NCBI RefSeq assembly: GCF_043769475.1
Contig: NZ_CP171729.1
Location: forward strand, 1,612,001-1,676,000
DNA from: Allomesorhizobium sp043769475
Lineage (GTDB): Bacteria > Pseudomonadota > Alphaproteobacteria > Rhizobiales > Rhizobiaceae
Length of the DNA stretch: 64,000 nucleotides
Direction of reading: 5' to 3'
Shown here: positions 28,184 to 36,619 of the stretch, in pieces
Numbering within the stretch: the first letter of the stretch is position 1
Layout of the letters: every line of letters starts with the position of its first letter
Made by a program: the position numbers and the translations under genes
Notes under the pieces: model-generated
The model's database searches: none
Seen by the model: only the letters and a program-made list of their open reading frames with translations
Told to the model about the DNA's origin: nothing

Positions 28184-29503
28184 TCAGACAGCCGATCCGT
28201 AGAGGTCGTAGGCGTCGGCGCGATCGATCTTGACCGTTACGATGTCGCCTGCGCGCAGCGGCCGGCGCGACTGGATGTGGACCGAACCGTCGATCTCCGG
28301 TGCGTCGTATTTCGTGCGGCCCTTGCCCGACAAGCCATGCGCCTCGTCGATGATGACGGGCAGGCGTTTTCCCACCTTCTTCTGCAACTGCGCGGCCGAG
28401 ATCTTCTGCTGGCGCTGCATGAAGCGGCGCCAGCGGGCTTCCTTCACCTCCTGCGGCACTTGTTCGAGGCCGAGATCGTTCGAGCGCGCGCCCTTCACGG
28501 GCTCGTATTTGAAGCAGCCGGCGCGGTCGATTTTTGCCTCGTCCAGCCAGTCGAGCAGCATCTCGAAATCCTCGTCCGTCTCGCCGGGAAAGCCGACGAT
28601 GAAGGTCGAGCGGATGGCGAGATCCGGGCAGACCTCGCGCCAGCCGCGAATGCGCTCCAGCGTCTTTTCGCCATGCGCCGGACGGCGCATGTTCTTCAGC
28701 ACCTGCGGCGAGGCGTGCTGGAAAGGGATGTCGAGATAGGGGAGGATCTTTCCCTCGGCCATCAGCGGGATCACGTCCGCCACATGCGGGTAGGGATAGA
28801 CGTAGTGCATGCGCACCCAGACGCCGAGTTCGCCCAGTTCCTTCGACAAATCGAGGAATTTCGCGCGCACCTCGCGCTCCTGGAACAAGCTTGTCTGGTA
28901 TTTGATGTCGATGCCGTAGGCGCTGGTATCCTGCGAGATGACGAGGATTTCCTTGACGCCAGCCTTGGCGAGCTTTTCGGCTTCGCGAAGCACGTCGCCG
29001 GCCGGGCGCGAGACGAGGTCGCCGCGCAGCGCCGGGATGATGCAGAAGGTGCAGCGGTTGTTGCAGCCTTCCGAAATCTTCAGGTAGGCGTAGTGGCGCG
29101 GCGTCAGCTTCACGCCCTGCGGCGGCAGCAGATCGATGAACGGCTCGTGCGTCGGAGGGGCTGCCTCGTGCACCGCAGCCATCACGCTCTCATAGGCCTG
29201 CGGCCCTGTGATGGCGAGCACGTTCGGATGCTTCTCGCGAATGACGTCCGGCTCAGCGCCGAGGCACCCGGTGACGATGACCTTGCCGTTTTCGGACATG
29301 GCCGAGCCGATCGCGGCAAGCGACTCGTCGCGCGCGGAATCAAGGAAGCCGCAGGTGTTGACGACGACGAGATCCGCGCCGTCATGCTTGCGCGCGATCT
29401 CGTAACCCTCGGCTCGCAGCCTTGTGATGATGCGCTCGGAATCGACGAGCGCCTTCGGGCATCCGAGGCTGACGAAACTGACGCGTGGAGCGGGTGCGGA
29501 CAT
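28184..29503 (-). CDS. rimO: Ribosomal protein uS12 methylthiotransferase RimO
   Basis: A 439-residue radical-SAM enzyme that adds a methylthio group to an aspartate of ribosomal protein S12. The UPF0004 domain starts SFVSLGCPKALVDSE, with further cluster cysteines in VVNTCGFLDSA and VTGCLGA. The radical-SAM motif is EGCNNRCTFCIIPALRG (CxxxCxxC). The C-terminal TRAM domain ends the protein. ATG 29503 gives the normal length; upstream in-frame starts would add unconserved residues. It is a single gene, with terC upstream on the same strand. Confidence 0.96.
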   Translation of the reverse strand: MSAPAPRVSFVSLGCPKALVDSERIITRLRAEGYEIARKHDGADLVVVNTCGFLDSARDESLAAIGSAMSENGKVIVTGCLGAEPDVIREKHPNVLAITGPQAYESVMAAVHEAAPPTHEPFIDLLPPQGVKLTPRHYAYLKISEGCNNRCTFCIIPALRGDLVSRPAGDVLREAEKLAKAGVKEILVISQDTSAYGIDIKYQTSLFQEREVRAKFLDLSKELGELGVWVRMHYVYPYPHVADVIPLMAEGKILPYLDIPFQHASPQVLKNMRRPAHGEKTLERIRGWREVCPDLAIRSTFIVGFPGETDEDFEMLLDWLDEAKIDRAGCFKYEPVKGARSNDLGLEQVPQEVKEARWRRFMQRQQKISAAQLQKKVGKRLPVIIDEAHGLSGKGRTKYDAPEIDGSVHIQSRRPLRAGDIVTVKIDRADAYDLYGSAV

Positions 29504-29628
29504 ATCGGGTCTTTCAACGGCGAAAGCCGGAACCATGAAGGGTCCGGCCTTGCCTGAGTGCGTTGATTTAATGTGCGAGCGCGATAACACAGTTCCGGCC
29601 GCAGGAAAACCGCGACGCGACGTCCCTG

Positions 29629-30324
29629 TCAGTGGCCCATCTGTCCCGGCGCACCGAACCAGGTGCCGAGGAATGCAAGTTGCTCCGGCCACTGGCCGTA
29701 GGCTCCCTTCAGCGTCATCTCGATAGCCACATAGAGGATCACCAGCAGGCCGACATAGGCGATCCAGCGGTGCTTGTGCAGCAGCCGTGCGATAAAGGAC
29801 GCGGCAAGACCCATCAGCGCGATGGAGAGCGCGAGCCCGATGATCAGCACGGTCGGATGGTCCATCGCCGCGCCAGCAACCGCCAGCACGTTGTCGAGAG
29901 ACATGGATACGTCGGCGATGACGATCTGCCAGGCAGCCTGCGCGAAGGTCTTTCGCGGGGCGCCTCCTGCTACTGCCCCGCTCTTATCGTAGTCGATGTC
30001 CGACAGCGCTTCGGTCGCCTCTTCCTCTTCCTTGTGCGTGGTCCTGAGCTCGCGCCACATCTTCCAGCAGACGTAGAGCAGCAGGATGCCGCCGCCGACG
30101 AGCAGGATCGGCCCGATTTGGAGCAGCTGCTGCGTGATCAGCGCGAAGAAGATACGCAAAACAGTGGCCGCGAGAATGCCGACGACAATAGCCTTCTTGC
30201 GTTGTTCGGCTGGCAGCCCGGCCGCCGCAAGTCCGATGACGATGGCGTTGTCGCCGGCGAGAACGAGATCGATGGCAATGACCTGAAGGAGCGCGGAAAA
30301 GCCCGCGGCAGTGAAGATTTCCAT
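29629..30324 (-). CDS. TerC family integral membrane protein
   Basis: A 231-residue protein of the TerC/YjbE type with about seven helices. Two conserved acidic motifs for metal handling are seen: IDLVLAGDNAIVIGLAA and IADVSMSLDNVLAVAGAA. Relatives export manganese or protect exoenzyme metalation; older names link it to tellurite resistance. A charged loop (THKEEEEATEAL) separates the halves. ATG 30324 has GGAAGG upstream. An upstream in-frame extension lacks family sequence. Confidence 0.92.
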   Translation of the reverse strand: MEIFTAAGFSALLQVIAIDLVLAGDNAIVIGLAAAGLPAEQRKKAIVVGILAATVLRIFFALITQQLLQIGPILLVGGGILLLYVCWKMWRELRTTHKEEEEATEALSDIDYDKSGAVAGGAPRKTFAQAAWQIVIADVSMSLDNVLAVAGAAMDHPTVLIIGLALSIALMGLAASFIARLLHKHRWIAYVGLLVILYVAIEMTLKGAYGQWPEQLAFLGTWFGAPGQMGH

Positions 30325-30496
30325 GGGGCTGGGGCCTTCCTGTCCGATGCTGCAATTGGTCAGGGGCCCTAACGCGTGTCGGCGCGCGGCGTCAAGACAC
30401 CTCCGTCCGGCCGCGCGCATATGTCCGCCAGCGCGGCGGCGTTATTCGACTTTGCCCCGCCGTCATGTCATCATCGGACCAAAGCGAGGAAGGTCA

Positions 30497-30745
30497 GTGG
30501 CGTCGCAATATCTCAATCATCAGCTCGAATGTCCGTACTGCCTGACGATCAGATTGAGAATCCCGGTCGATGCGCGTCCGGAATCGGAAATCCGGTGCGA
30601 CGATTGCGGCGAGTATCTCGGCACGTGGGACGAGCTGCAGACGGATTTCGAGCGGCAGGGCGGCCACAGCGGCGTGTTCCGGCTGGACAAGGGCAGAATC
30701 AAGCGCGTCGATGAGTTCCCTAAGGGATTCGCGCCCGACGAGTGA
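30497..30745 (+). CDS. Small zinc-ribbon protein
   Basis: An 82-residue protein not tied to a known function. Two CxxC pairs (ECPYCLT and RCDDCGEYLGTW) about 20 residues apart form a likely zinc ribbon. A short basic/acidic tail follows. The start is GTG 30497 with AGGAAGG just upstream. A tandem 20-bp duplication covers its stop codon. It could be a nucleic-acid or protein-binding adaptor. Confidence 0.75.
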   Translation: MASQYLNHQLECPYCLTIRLRIPVDARPESEIRCDDCGEYLGTWDELQTDFERQGGHSGVFRLDKGRIKRVDEFPKGFAPDE

Positions 30746-30770
30746 TCGGGGCGCCCGACGAATGATCGGG
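30731..30770. repeat. 20-bp tandem duplication over a stop codon
   Basis: GCGCCCGACGAGTGATCGGG (30731-30750) is followed at once by a copy with one change (30751-30770). The first unit holds the final codons and TGA of the zinc-ribbon gene. The second carries the same TGA, now after the stop. A weak hairpin (GGCCGCC-AGGA-GGCGGCC, 30773-30790) follows and may end transcription. Confidence 0.9.
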
Positions 30771-30834
30771 CAGGCCGCCAGGAGGCGGCCTTCGTCGACA
30801 GCCCCCCGTTAGCCCCCCGTTTTGGCCGAGGTGG

Positions 30835-31326
30835 TCAGCTCTTTTTCGGGCGTCCGCGCTTCGGCGCGGCCGCCGCTGCCGGCTTCGCTTTCGACGTGAT
30901 TTTAGCTCCGGGCTTGCGGCCGAGGCCCATGGTCTTGGCCAAGGCGGAGCGGGTGGCGGCGTAGTTCGGGGCGACCATCGGATAGTCGCTCGGCAGGTTC
31001 CATTTCGCGCGGTATTCGTCCGGCGTCATGCCGTAGTGCGCGCTGAGATGGCGCTTCAGCGACTTGAACTTCCTGCCGTCCTCGAGCGAGATGATGTAGT
31101 CCGGCGTCACCGACTTCTTGATCGGCACAGCCGGCGTTGCCTGCACCGGCTCGGGTTCGGCGACAGCCGCGAGTTTCTGCAGCGAAGCATGGACGCTCGC
31201 CACCAGGTCCGGCAGGCCGGCGACGGGAACGCTGTTCTTCGACACGTATGCCGAAACGATGGATGCGGTCAGTTCGAGGGCGGAAATATCACTGTCTTGC
31301 AAGGTCGCTACTCCGATGGCGGCCAT
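30835..31326 (-). CDS. MucR/Ros-family transcriptional regulator lacking the usual zinc-ligand cysteine
   Basis: A 163-residue MucR-type regulator. The family N-terminus ELTASIVSAYVSKNSVPV is an oligomerisation region. The zinc-finger-like domain is YIISLEDGRKFKSLKRHLSAHYGMTPDEYRAKW. Where Ros has Cys-x2-Cys, this has Ser80 and Asp83, with His93 and His97 kept and Tyr98 in place of a third His. The basic C-terminal tail ends KRGRPKKS, which contains the AT-hook core RGRP. A TTG at 31302 with GGAG upstream is an alternative start. MucR proteins silence AT-rich promoters for exopolysaccharide, motility and symbiosis genes. Confidence 0.9.
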   Translation of the reverse strand: MAAIGVATLQDSDISALELTASIVSAYVSKNSVPVAGLPDLVASVHASLQKLAAVAEPEPVQATPAVPIKKSVTPDYIISLEDGRKFKSLKRHLSAHYGMTPDEYRAKWNLPSDYPMVAPNYAATRSALAKTMGLGRKPGAKITSKAKPAAAAAPKRGRPKKS

Positions 31327-31398
31327 TGGCGCCGTGGCTGGAAATTGAGTGTCAAAGTAATCGATCTGCTAGAATTACCAAATTTAGCCGGATGCAAG

Positions 31399-31447
31399 CA
31401 AAATCGTTTGAATGCGCGTAAAAATCAGGTTTAGCGCGCAAAAATCG
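31399..31447. promoter_or_regulatory. Three AAAATC repeats at exact 20-bp spacing upstream of mucR
   Basis: G(C/T)AAAA(A)TC occurs at 31399, 31419 and 31439, so the copies lie on the same face of the helix. The last two share the longer GCGCGYAAAAATC. They lie 73-121 bp before the mucR start in a locally AT-rich stretch of the 475-bp gap (31327-31801) to the S9 peptidase gene. They are a candidate autoregulatory MucR site. The rest of the gap shows no gene or other clear signal. Confidence 0.5.
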
Positions 31448-31801
31448 TATTGTCTTCCGATACATTGCGTCATTCGGGAATGAATTGCAGCTTAGGCGGG
31501 TAGCCTCCCCCTGCGAGCGAAGCGAAGGCGCCGGATGCCAATCATCCCGGCTGAATTAACGCCCGTTTCCAACGTCACGTCCCGGCAAATTCACGCAGCG
31601 ACGAAGATATGATCTGAAAAATCGACTAGGACGGCCGAGCCGCGCGCCTTCCCCGCGACCCGGTCCGCCGGTACCCGCCAAAACACAGGACCCGACCAGC
31701 GCTCGCGCGTCAGGGCGACGCTCTTCGCCCTAGATCACCCTGACATCCGGACGTAGAACATGGAACAATGCGTCGAAGCATTCCACAAAGGATGACCGGC
31801 C

Positions 31802-33763
31802 ATGCCGACGACCACACCCAAGACTGCGCCCTACGGCGCCTGGAAATCGCCGATCACGTCCGATCTCATCGTCGCGCAGGCCATCACGCTCTCGGAAGTT
31901 CGTCTCGACAACGGGGCGATCTACTGGCTGGAGGGACGGCCGCAAGAGCGAGGCCGATCCGTCGTGGTGCGCGCCGCCGCCGAGGGCGGAGAAAATGTCG
32001 ACATCACGCCCCTGCCTTTCAATGCCCGCACGCAGGTCCACGAATATGGCGGCGGCGCCTGGATCGTGGAAAACGGAGTGCTGTACTTCTCCAATTTTGC
32101 CGATGGCCGGCTGTATCGGCAGGAAACCGGCAGCGTCGAGCCGCAGCCCCTGACGCCCGAATCGTCTGGGCAGCCCGACGGCTGGCGGTTTGCCGACGGC
32201 ATCATCGACGCGGGCCGCAACCGCTGGATCGGCGTGCGCGAGGATCACACGGCCGGCGGCGAGCCGGTCAACGCGATCGTCGCCGTGGACCTGGCGGGTA
32301 CGGGCGTGGAGCCCGGAAACATTCTCGCGGGCGGGCATGACTTCTTTTCGTCGCCACGGCTTTCTCCGGATGGACGACGACTCATGTGGCTGGCATGGGA
32401 CCATCCCAACATGCCCTGGAACGGCACCACTCTCTATCTGGCCGAACTGGACGATACCGGCGCTGTCGCCGGCGAGCCCGAGATCATCGCCGGCGGTCCG
32501 GAGGAATCGATCTTTCAGCCCGAGTGGTCGCCCGACGGCAATGCCGTGATCTTCGTGTCCGACCGTTCCGACTGGTGGAACCTGTACCGTTTCGAGCTTT
32601 CGTCGCAGGCGTCGCGACCGATCGTGCCGATGGCGGCCGAGTTCGGGGCACCGCAATGGGTTTTCGGCATGTCCACCTTTGCATTCGCCGGCCCGGACAG
32701 GATTGTCTGCACCTATTCGGAAGCGGGGCTCTGGAGGCTTGGGGTAGTCGATCTTGCGACGAACGTATTGCGAACACTCGAAACGCCCTTTACGCAATTC
32801 GCCTCGGTTCGGGCCGACAGAGAGCAGGTCGTGGTCCTCGCCGGATCCCCGTCTCTTCCGGCGAGCGTGATCGAGTTCGATCTCGGAACCGGCCAGCACC
32901 GAACGCTCAAGAAGGCGACCGACATTCTCGATCGAGCGGACCTGGGCATCGCCGGCTATCTTAGTTCGGTCGAAGCCGTGGAATTTCCCACCACGGGCGG
33001 GAACATGGCGTTCGGTCTCTACTACAGGCCGCATAATCCCGATTATGCCGGTTCCGTAGGCGAAAAGCCGCCCCTTCTTGTCAAAGTCCATGGTGGTCCG
33101 ACGTCGGCCGCATCGAGCACGCTCAATCTCGGCATCCACTATTGGACGAGCCGCGGCATCGCGGTGCTTGACGTGAACTATGGCGGGAGCACCGGCTTCG
33201 GCCGCGCCTACCGTGACCGCCTGCACCGCAACTGGGGTGTCGTCGACGTCGACGACTGCATCAACGGGGCCAGATTTTTGATCGAGCGGGGGCTCGTCGA
33301 CCCCAAGCGCATAGTGATCACCGGCGGCAGCGCCGGCGGCTACACCACACTCGCAGCACTCGCGTTTCGCGATTTCTTCCAGGGCGGAGCGAGCCATTAC
33401 GGCGTCAGCGATGCGGCGGCTCTGGCTCGCGACACGCACAAGTTCGAATCGCGCTACATGGACTGGCTGATCGGAGCCTATCCCGAGGAAGAGGCACTCT
33501 ATCGCGAACGCTCGCCGCTGTTCCATGCCGAACGGCTGTCCAAACCGGTGATCTTCTTTCAGGGCGACGAGGATGCTGTCGTCCCGCCGAACCAGACCGA
33601 AATGATGGTTGATGCACTCCGTAGCCGCGGTACGCCGGTCGGCTATCTACTCTTTTCCGGCGAACAACACGGATTTCGACAAGCCGCCAATATCAAGAGG
33701 GCCCTCGACGCCGAACTTTACTTCTACGCAATCGAGGTCTTCGGCACAGGCCTGACTTTCTAA
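31802..33763 (+). CDS. Prolyl oligopeptidase-family serine peptidase (S9, acylaminoacyl-peptidase-like)
   Basis: A 653-residue cytoplasmic peptidase with no signal peptide. The N-terminal part is a beta-propeller with repeats such as SPRLSPDGRRLMWLAWDHP and QPEWSPDGNAVIFVSD. The C-terminal alpha/beta hydrolase has the nucleophile motif GGSAGG (Ser510), with Asp591 (GDEDAVVP) and His623 (EQHGF) completing the triad by position. Family members cut short peptides or release N-acylated amino acids. It overlaps the convergent cyclase gene by 4 bp at the stops (CTAA). Confidence 0.93.
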   Translation: MPTTTPKTAPYGAWKSPITSDLIVAQAITLSEVRLDNGAIYWLEGRPQERGRSVVVRAAAEGGENVDITPLPFNARTQVHEYGGGAWIVENGVLYFSNFADGRLYRQETGSVEPQPLTPESSGQPDGWRFADGIIDAGRNRWIGVREDHTAGGEPVNAIVAVDLAGTGVEPGNILAGGHDFFSSPRLSPDGRRLMWLAWDHPNMPWNGTTLYLAELDDTGAVAGEPEIIAGGPEESIFQPEWSPDGNAVIFVSDRSDWWNLYRFELSSQASRPIVPMAAEFGAPQWVFGMSTFAFAGPDRIVCTYSEAGLWRLGVVDLATNVLRTLETPFTQFASVRADREQVVVLAGSPSLPASVIEFDLGTGQHRTLKKATDILDRADLGIAGYLSSVEAVEFPTTGGNMAFGLYYRPHNPDYAGSVGEKPPLLVKVHGGPTSAASSTLNLGIHYWTSRGIAVLDVNYGGSTGFGRAYRDRLHRNWGVVDVDDCINGARFLIERGLVDPKRIVITGGSAGGYTTLAALAFRDFFQGGASHYGVSDAAALARDTHKFESRYMDWLIGAYPEEEALYRERSPLFHAERLSKPVIFFQGDEDAVVPPNQTEMMVDALRSRGTPVGYLLFSGEQHGFRQAANIKRALDAELYFYAIEVFGTGLTF

Positions 33764-35745
33764 CTGCTTTGCGCGGCTGGCGGGCACGAGATGTCAGCCG
33801 CTGACGTCGGGCGAACGCCGACGACCTCGTAGATCTCCAATGCCTCAGCGCGGCCCTTTGCCCGGGCTGAACCGAGCGGTCGGAACTCGATCACATGCGA
33901 ACACGCGCTTTGTACTGCCGCGCTGGCAAGGATCGTGGTTTGATGCATCTTGTTTATCCCTTCCAGGCGCGACGCGACATTGATGGTGTCGCCCATCGCC
34001 GTGTATTGCAGCCGCTCCCGTGCGCCCACGCTGCCGACCACTGCCTGGCCTGAGTGGATCCCGAACCGGGTGCGAAACTCCGGCAGGCCTTTGGCCAACT
34101 GCGCCTTGTTGAAGAGAACGAGACTCTGTTCGGCAGCCAAAGCGGCCCGGCATGCATGCTCGGCGTGGTCAGGGTCGGGAATGGGTGCGTTCCACATCGC
34201 AAAAATCGAATCGCCGAGAAACTGAATGATCGCGCCGTTGTTTGCCGTCACCGCCTCGTCGAGAATGTCGAAGTACTCCGACAGCATGGACACGACTTCT
34301 TCGGGCGAGCGGCTCTCGCTGATCGTGGTGAAGTCATATATGTCGGTAAAAAGCGCGGTGACTTCCTGTCGCCCTGCCGCCCTGCCGGTGAAGTATCCCG
34401 CCTGGATGCTCTTCCGAACGAATTCCTTCGGGACGTAGAGGGCGAAAGTGAAGATGGCGTCGCGGGCCCTGTTCATCGCCTTGCCTAGCGCGGAGATCTC
34501 GCTGACGTGCGATTTCACCTGCACCGGCGTCGCGAAATCGAGGTTCTGAAGCCGCTTGGCGCTTTCAGTAAGCAACTCGAGCGACTTGGTGATCACGTGC
34601 GAGAGGATGAGGGCCAGGATGATTGCGGCAGCAACCACGACCGCCGAAATGACCAGTCCATGGAAAAGCGCGCGATTGGCAGGCGCCATCAACTCGTCGA
34701 GCGGAGCGGCGACGACGATCCGATGCCGGGCAAGCAGCAATGCGGACTTGATCGGCCTGAGTAGCACGAGGAAGGTTCGGTCACCCACCTCCACAAGCCG
34801 GGGCTGGTCGGTCCACGAGTCGTCGGACCGAATGCTCTCGATCAGGGGATACGATGCTGTCTGCGACAATGAACTGGATCCACCATCGGCAGACATCAGC
34901 CTCTTCATAGTCTCGCGATCGGAGTGGATGACCGGGTTGCCCGAAGTGTCGACGATGAATGCAATCGTGTCGGCAGACATGCGTTCGGCTGCGAGAAAAT
35001 CGGTTATTGTGTCGAGGACGATGTCGGCCCCGATGACGATCCGCCGATTTCCATCGTGAGACTGGGCAATCGTCATTCCGAGTTTGCCGGTCGTCGCCAT
35101 CTGGTAAGGGCCAATCGAGACAGCCGGTTCAATGCCTGATGCGGCCTTGTACCAAGGACGCGTCCGAGGATCGAAATCTGTCGCCGTCCCGAAAATCTCC
35201 CCGACTACGATTCCGGCTGAATCGAGGAACATCAGCCGTTGGTTCCTCTTGCCTGCGGGATCTGCCGCAATGATGCGTATGCCCACCGCGGCATTTTTTG
35301 GTGCGCCGAGTGCAGTTCGCCAGCCTTCGTTCTTGAGGTTGATCAGGTGGAAGAAAGAGCCGTCGGGATAGCCGGCATAGGCTCCGTCAACCGGTTCAGA
35401 CCGATTGATGAATTCCCGCAGCAGCGCGATCTTGTCGTCCAGGCGCTCCGGCGGCGGCACAAGCAAGGCGTTGGCAACCGACGAGATCACGCCCACGAAC
35501 GAGACGGTCTCGCCTGAAAGCACGTTGAAGCGATCGACGAGCCGGTCGGTGAAAATCCGCATCTCGGCCTTGGCGTCGTCAATGGCGGAGTTTCGCGCAC
35601 GGTAGTAGTCGAAGCCGACAAGAGCCAATGAAACAAGGATGATCAACGAGACCATCGTCACGCCAAGCAGGGACTGGAGCGGCCGGCTCCACGTCGGGCG
35701 GGCGTCTTGCCCGGGCACAGGTGGATTGCTTGGGTCTTCCGTCAC
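33760..35745 (-). CDS. Membrane-bound class III adenylate/guanylate cyclase with Cache sensor and HAMP-like domain
   Basis: A 661-residue inner-membrane signalling enzyme. A first helix (LLGVTMVSLIILVSLALVGF) leads to a periplasmic Cache-type sensor (DPRTRPWYKAASG). A second helix (GLVISAVVVAAAIILALILS) is followed by a HAMP-like linker and a C-terminal cyclase domain. Metal-binding aspartates are in LFTDIYDFT and FLGDSIFAMW, and YTAMGDTINVASRLEG is also typical. The position often held by the adenine-specifying lysine (before FxGD) is Gln, so nucleotide specificity is uncertain. GTG 35745 with GGGA upstream is chosen; TTG 35763 is possible. Confidence 0.9.
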   Translation of the reverse strand: MTEDPSNPPVPGQDARPTWSRPLQSLLGVTMVSLIILVSLALVGFDYYRARNSAIDDAKAEMRIFTDRLVDRFNVLSGETVSFVGVISSVANALLVPPPERLDDKIALLREFINRSEPVDGAYAGYPDGSFFHLINLKNEGWRTALGAPKNAAVGIRIIAADPAGKRNQRLMFLDSAGIVVGEIFGTATDFDPRTRPWYKAASGIEPAVSIGPYQMATTGKLGMTIAQSHDGNRRIVIGADIVLDTITDFLAAERMSADTIAFIVDTSGNPVIHSDRETMKRLMSADGGSSSLSQTASYPLIESIRSDDSWTDQPRLVEVGDRTFLVLLRPIKSALLLARHRIVVAAPLDELMAPANRALFHGLVISAVVVAAAIILALILSHVITKSLELLTESAKRLQNLDFATPVQVKSHVSEISALGKAMNRARDAIFTFALYVPKEFVRKSIQAGYFTGRAAGRQEVTALFTDIYDFTTISESRSPEEVVSMLSEYFDILDEAVTANNGAIIQFLGDSIFAMWNAPIPDPDHAEHACRAALAAEQSLVLFNKAQLAKGLPEFRTRFGIHSGQAVVGSVGARERLQYTAMGDTINVASRLEGINKMHQTTILASAAVQSACSHVIEFRPLGSARAKGRAEALEIYEVVGVRPTSAADISCPPAAQSS

Positions 35746-35926
35746 CGATATCCCGGTCCACAATCAGCGGGAACAAACTTGCGTTGGAGCAACCGCCAAG
35801 ATAGCTCAGTCGCCTGCCCAACTGGGACACAATAGACTGAATCCTTTGAGTTTCACCTAACGGGATTGGCCATCCAGGTCGGCGTTCGGTCGCGCGGCAA
35901 GCGGCCCGTCATCGGCCGAAGATCCC

Positions 35927-36619
35927 TTAGTCCGTCAATCGAAGCCGGTAGCCGACGCCCGTCTCGGTGATGATGTGCTGCGGCTGCTCCGGATTGGCTT
36001 CGATCTTCTGCCTCAGTTGCCGGATGTAGATGCGGAGGTATTGCACATCCGTGTCGCCGCCCCACACCTCGTTCAGGAGGTATCGATGCGTGAGGACCTT
36101 CCCTGCGTGGGCCACGAGCAGGCGCAGGATGTCGTATTCTTTTGGCGACAGTTTTATTTCGACATCGCGAACCAGAACGATGCGGCGCACGAGATCGACC
36201 GACAGATCGCCGCTGGAAAACACCGGCCGTTCGCCCTGCTGCTGAAGGCGGTGCCTGAGAGCGGCGCGGATGCGGGCAAAGAGTTCGTCCGTGCCGAAGG
36301 GTTTGGTGACGTAGTCGTCGGCGCCGAGATCCAGCGCTTCGACCTTGCCGGTCTCGTCGGTCCGGCTGGAAAGCACCAGGATCGGAACGGACGATCCCTG
36401 CTCCCGCAGCCTGCGGATGAGCTCGTGCCCCTGAATGTCGGGCAGGCCGAGGTCGAGAAGGATGAGATCTGGCGCAGCCTGCTCGACCTGTTCGAGCGCT
36501 TCCCGGCCATTCGCGGCCTCGACGACCTGGAAGCCCTGGGAAACCAGGCTTGTTCGCAACAATCGCCGGATGGGCGGCTCGTCGTCGACCACCAAAATCC
36601 TGGTTGGGCGCGAGCTCAT
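35927..36619 (-). CDS. kdpE: Kdp operon response regulator KdpE
   Basis: A 230-residue OmpR-type regulator. The receiver domain has ILVVDDEPPIRRLL, the phospho-acceptor in LILLDLGLPDIQG and the lysine in YVTKPFG. The winged-helix output domain has LSPKEYDILRLLVAHAG and YIRQLRQKIE. Once phosphorylated by KdpD it activates kdp transcription under potassium limitation. Its ATG overlaps the kdpD stop by 4 bp (ATGA). It is the last gene of the kdp operon. Confidence 0.96.
   Translation of the reverse strand: MSSRPTRILVVDDEPPIRRLLRTSLVSQGFQVVEAANGREALEQVEQAAPDLILLDLGLPDIQGHELIRRLREQGSSVPILVLSSRTDETGKVEALDLGADDYVTKPFGTDELFARIRAALRHRLQQQGERPVFSSGDLSVDLVRRIVLVRDVEIKLSPKEYDILRLLVAHAGKVLTHRYLLNEVWGGDTDVQYLRIYIRQLRQKIEANPEQPQHIITETGVGYRLRLTD

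Noticed and set aside
31730..33526. 598-residue minus-strand ORF over the S9 peptidase gene
   Set aside because: No domain features; the plus-strand peptidase has a complete triad and family length.
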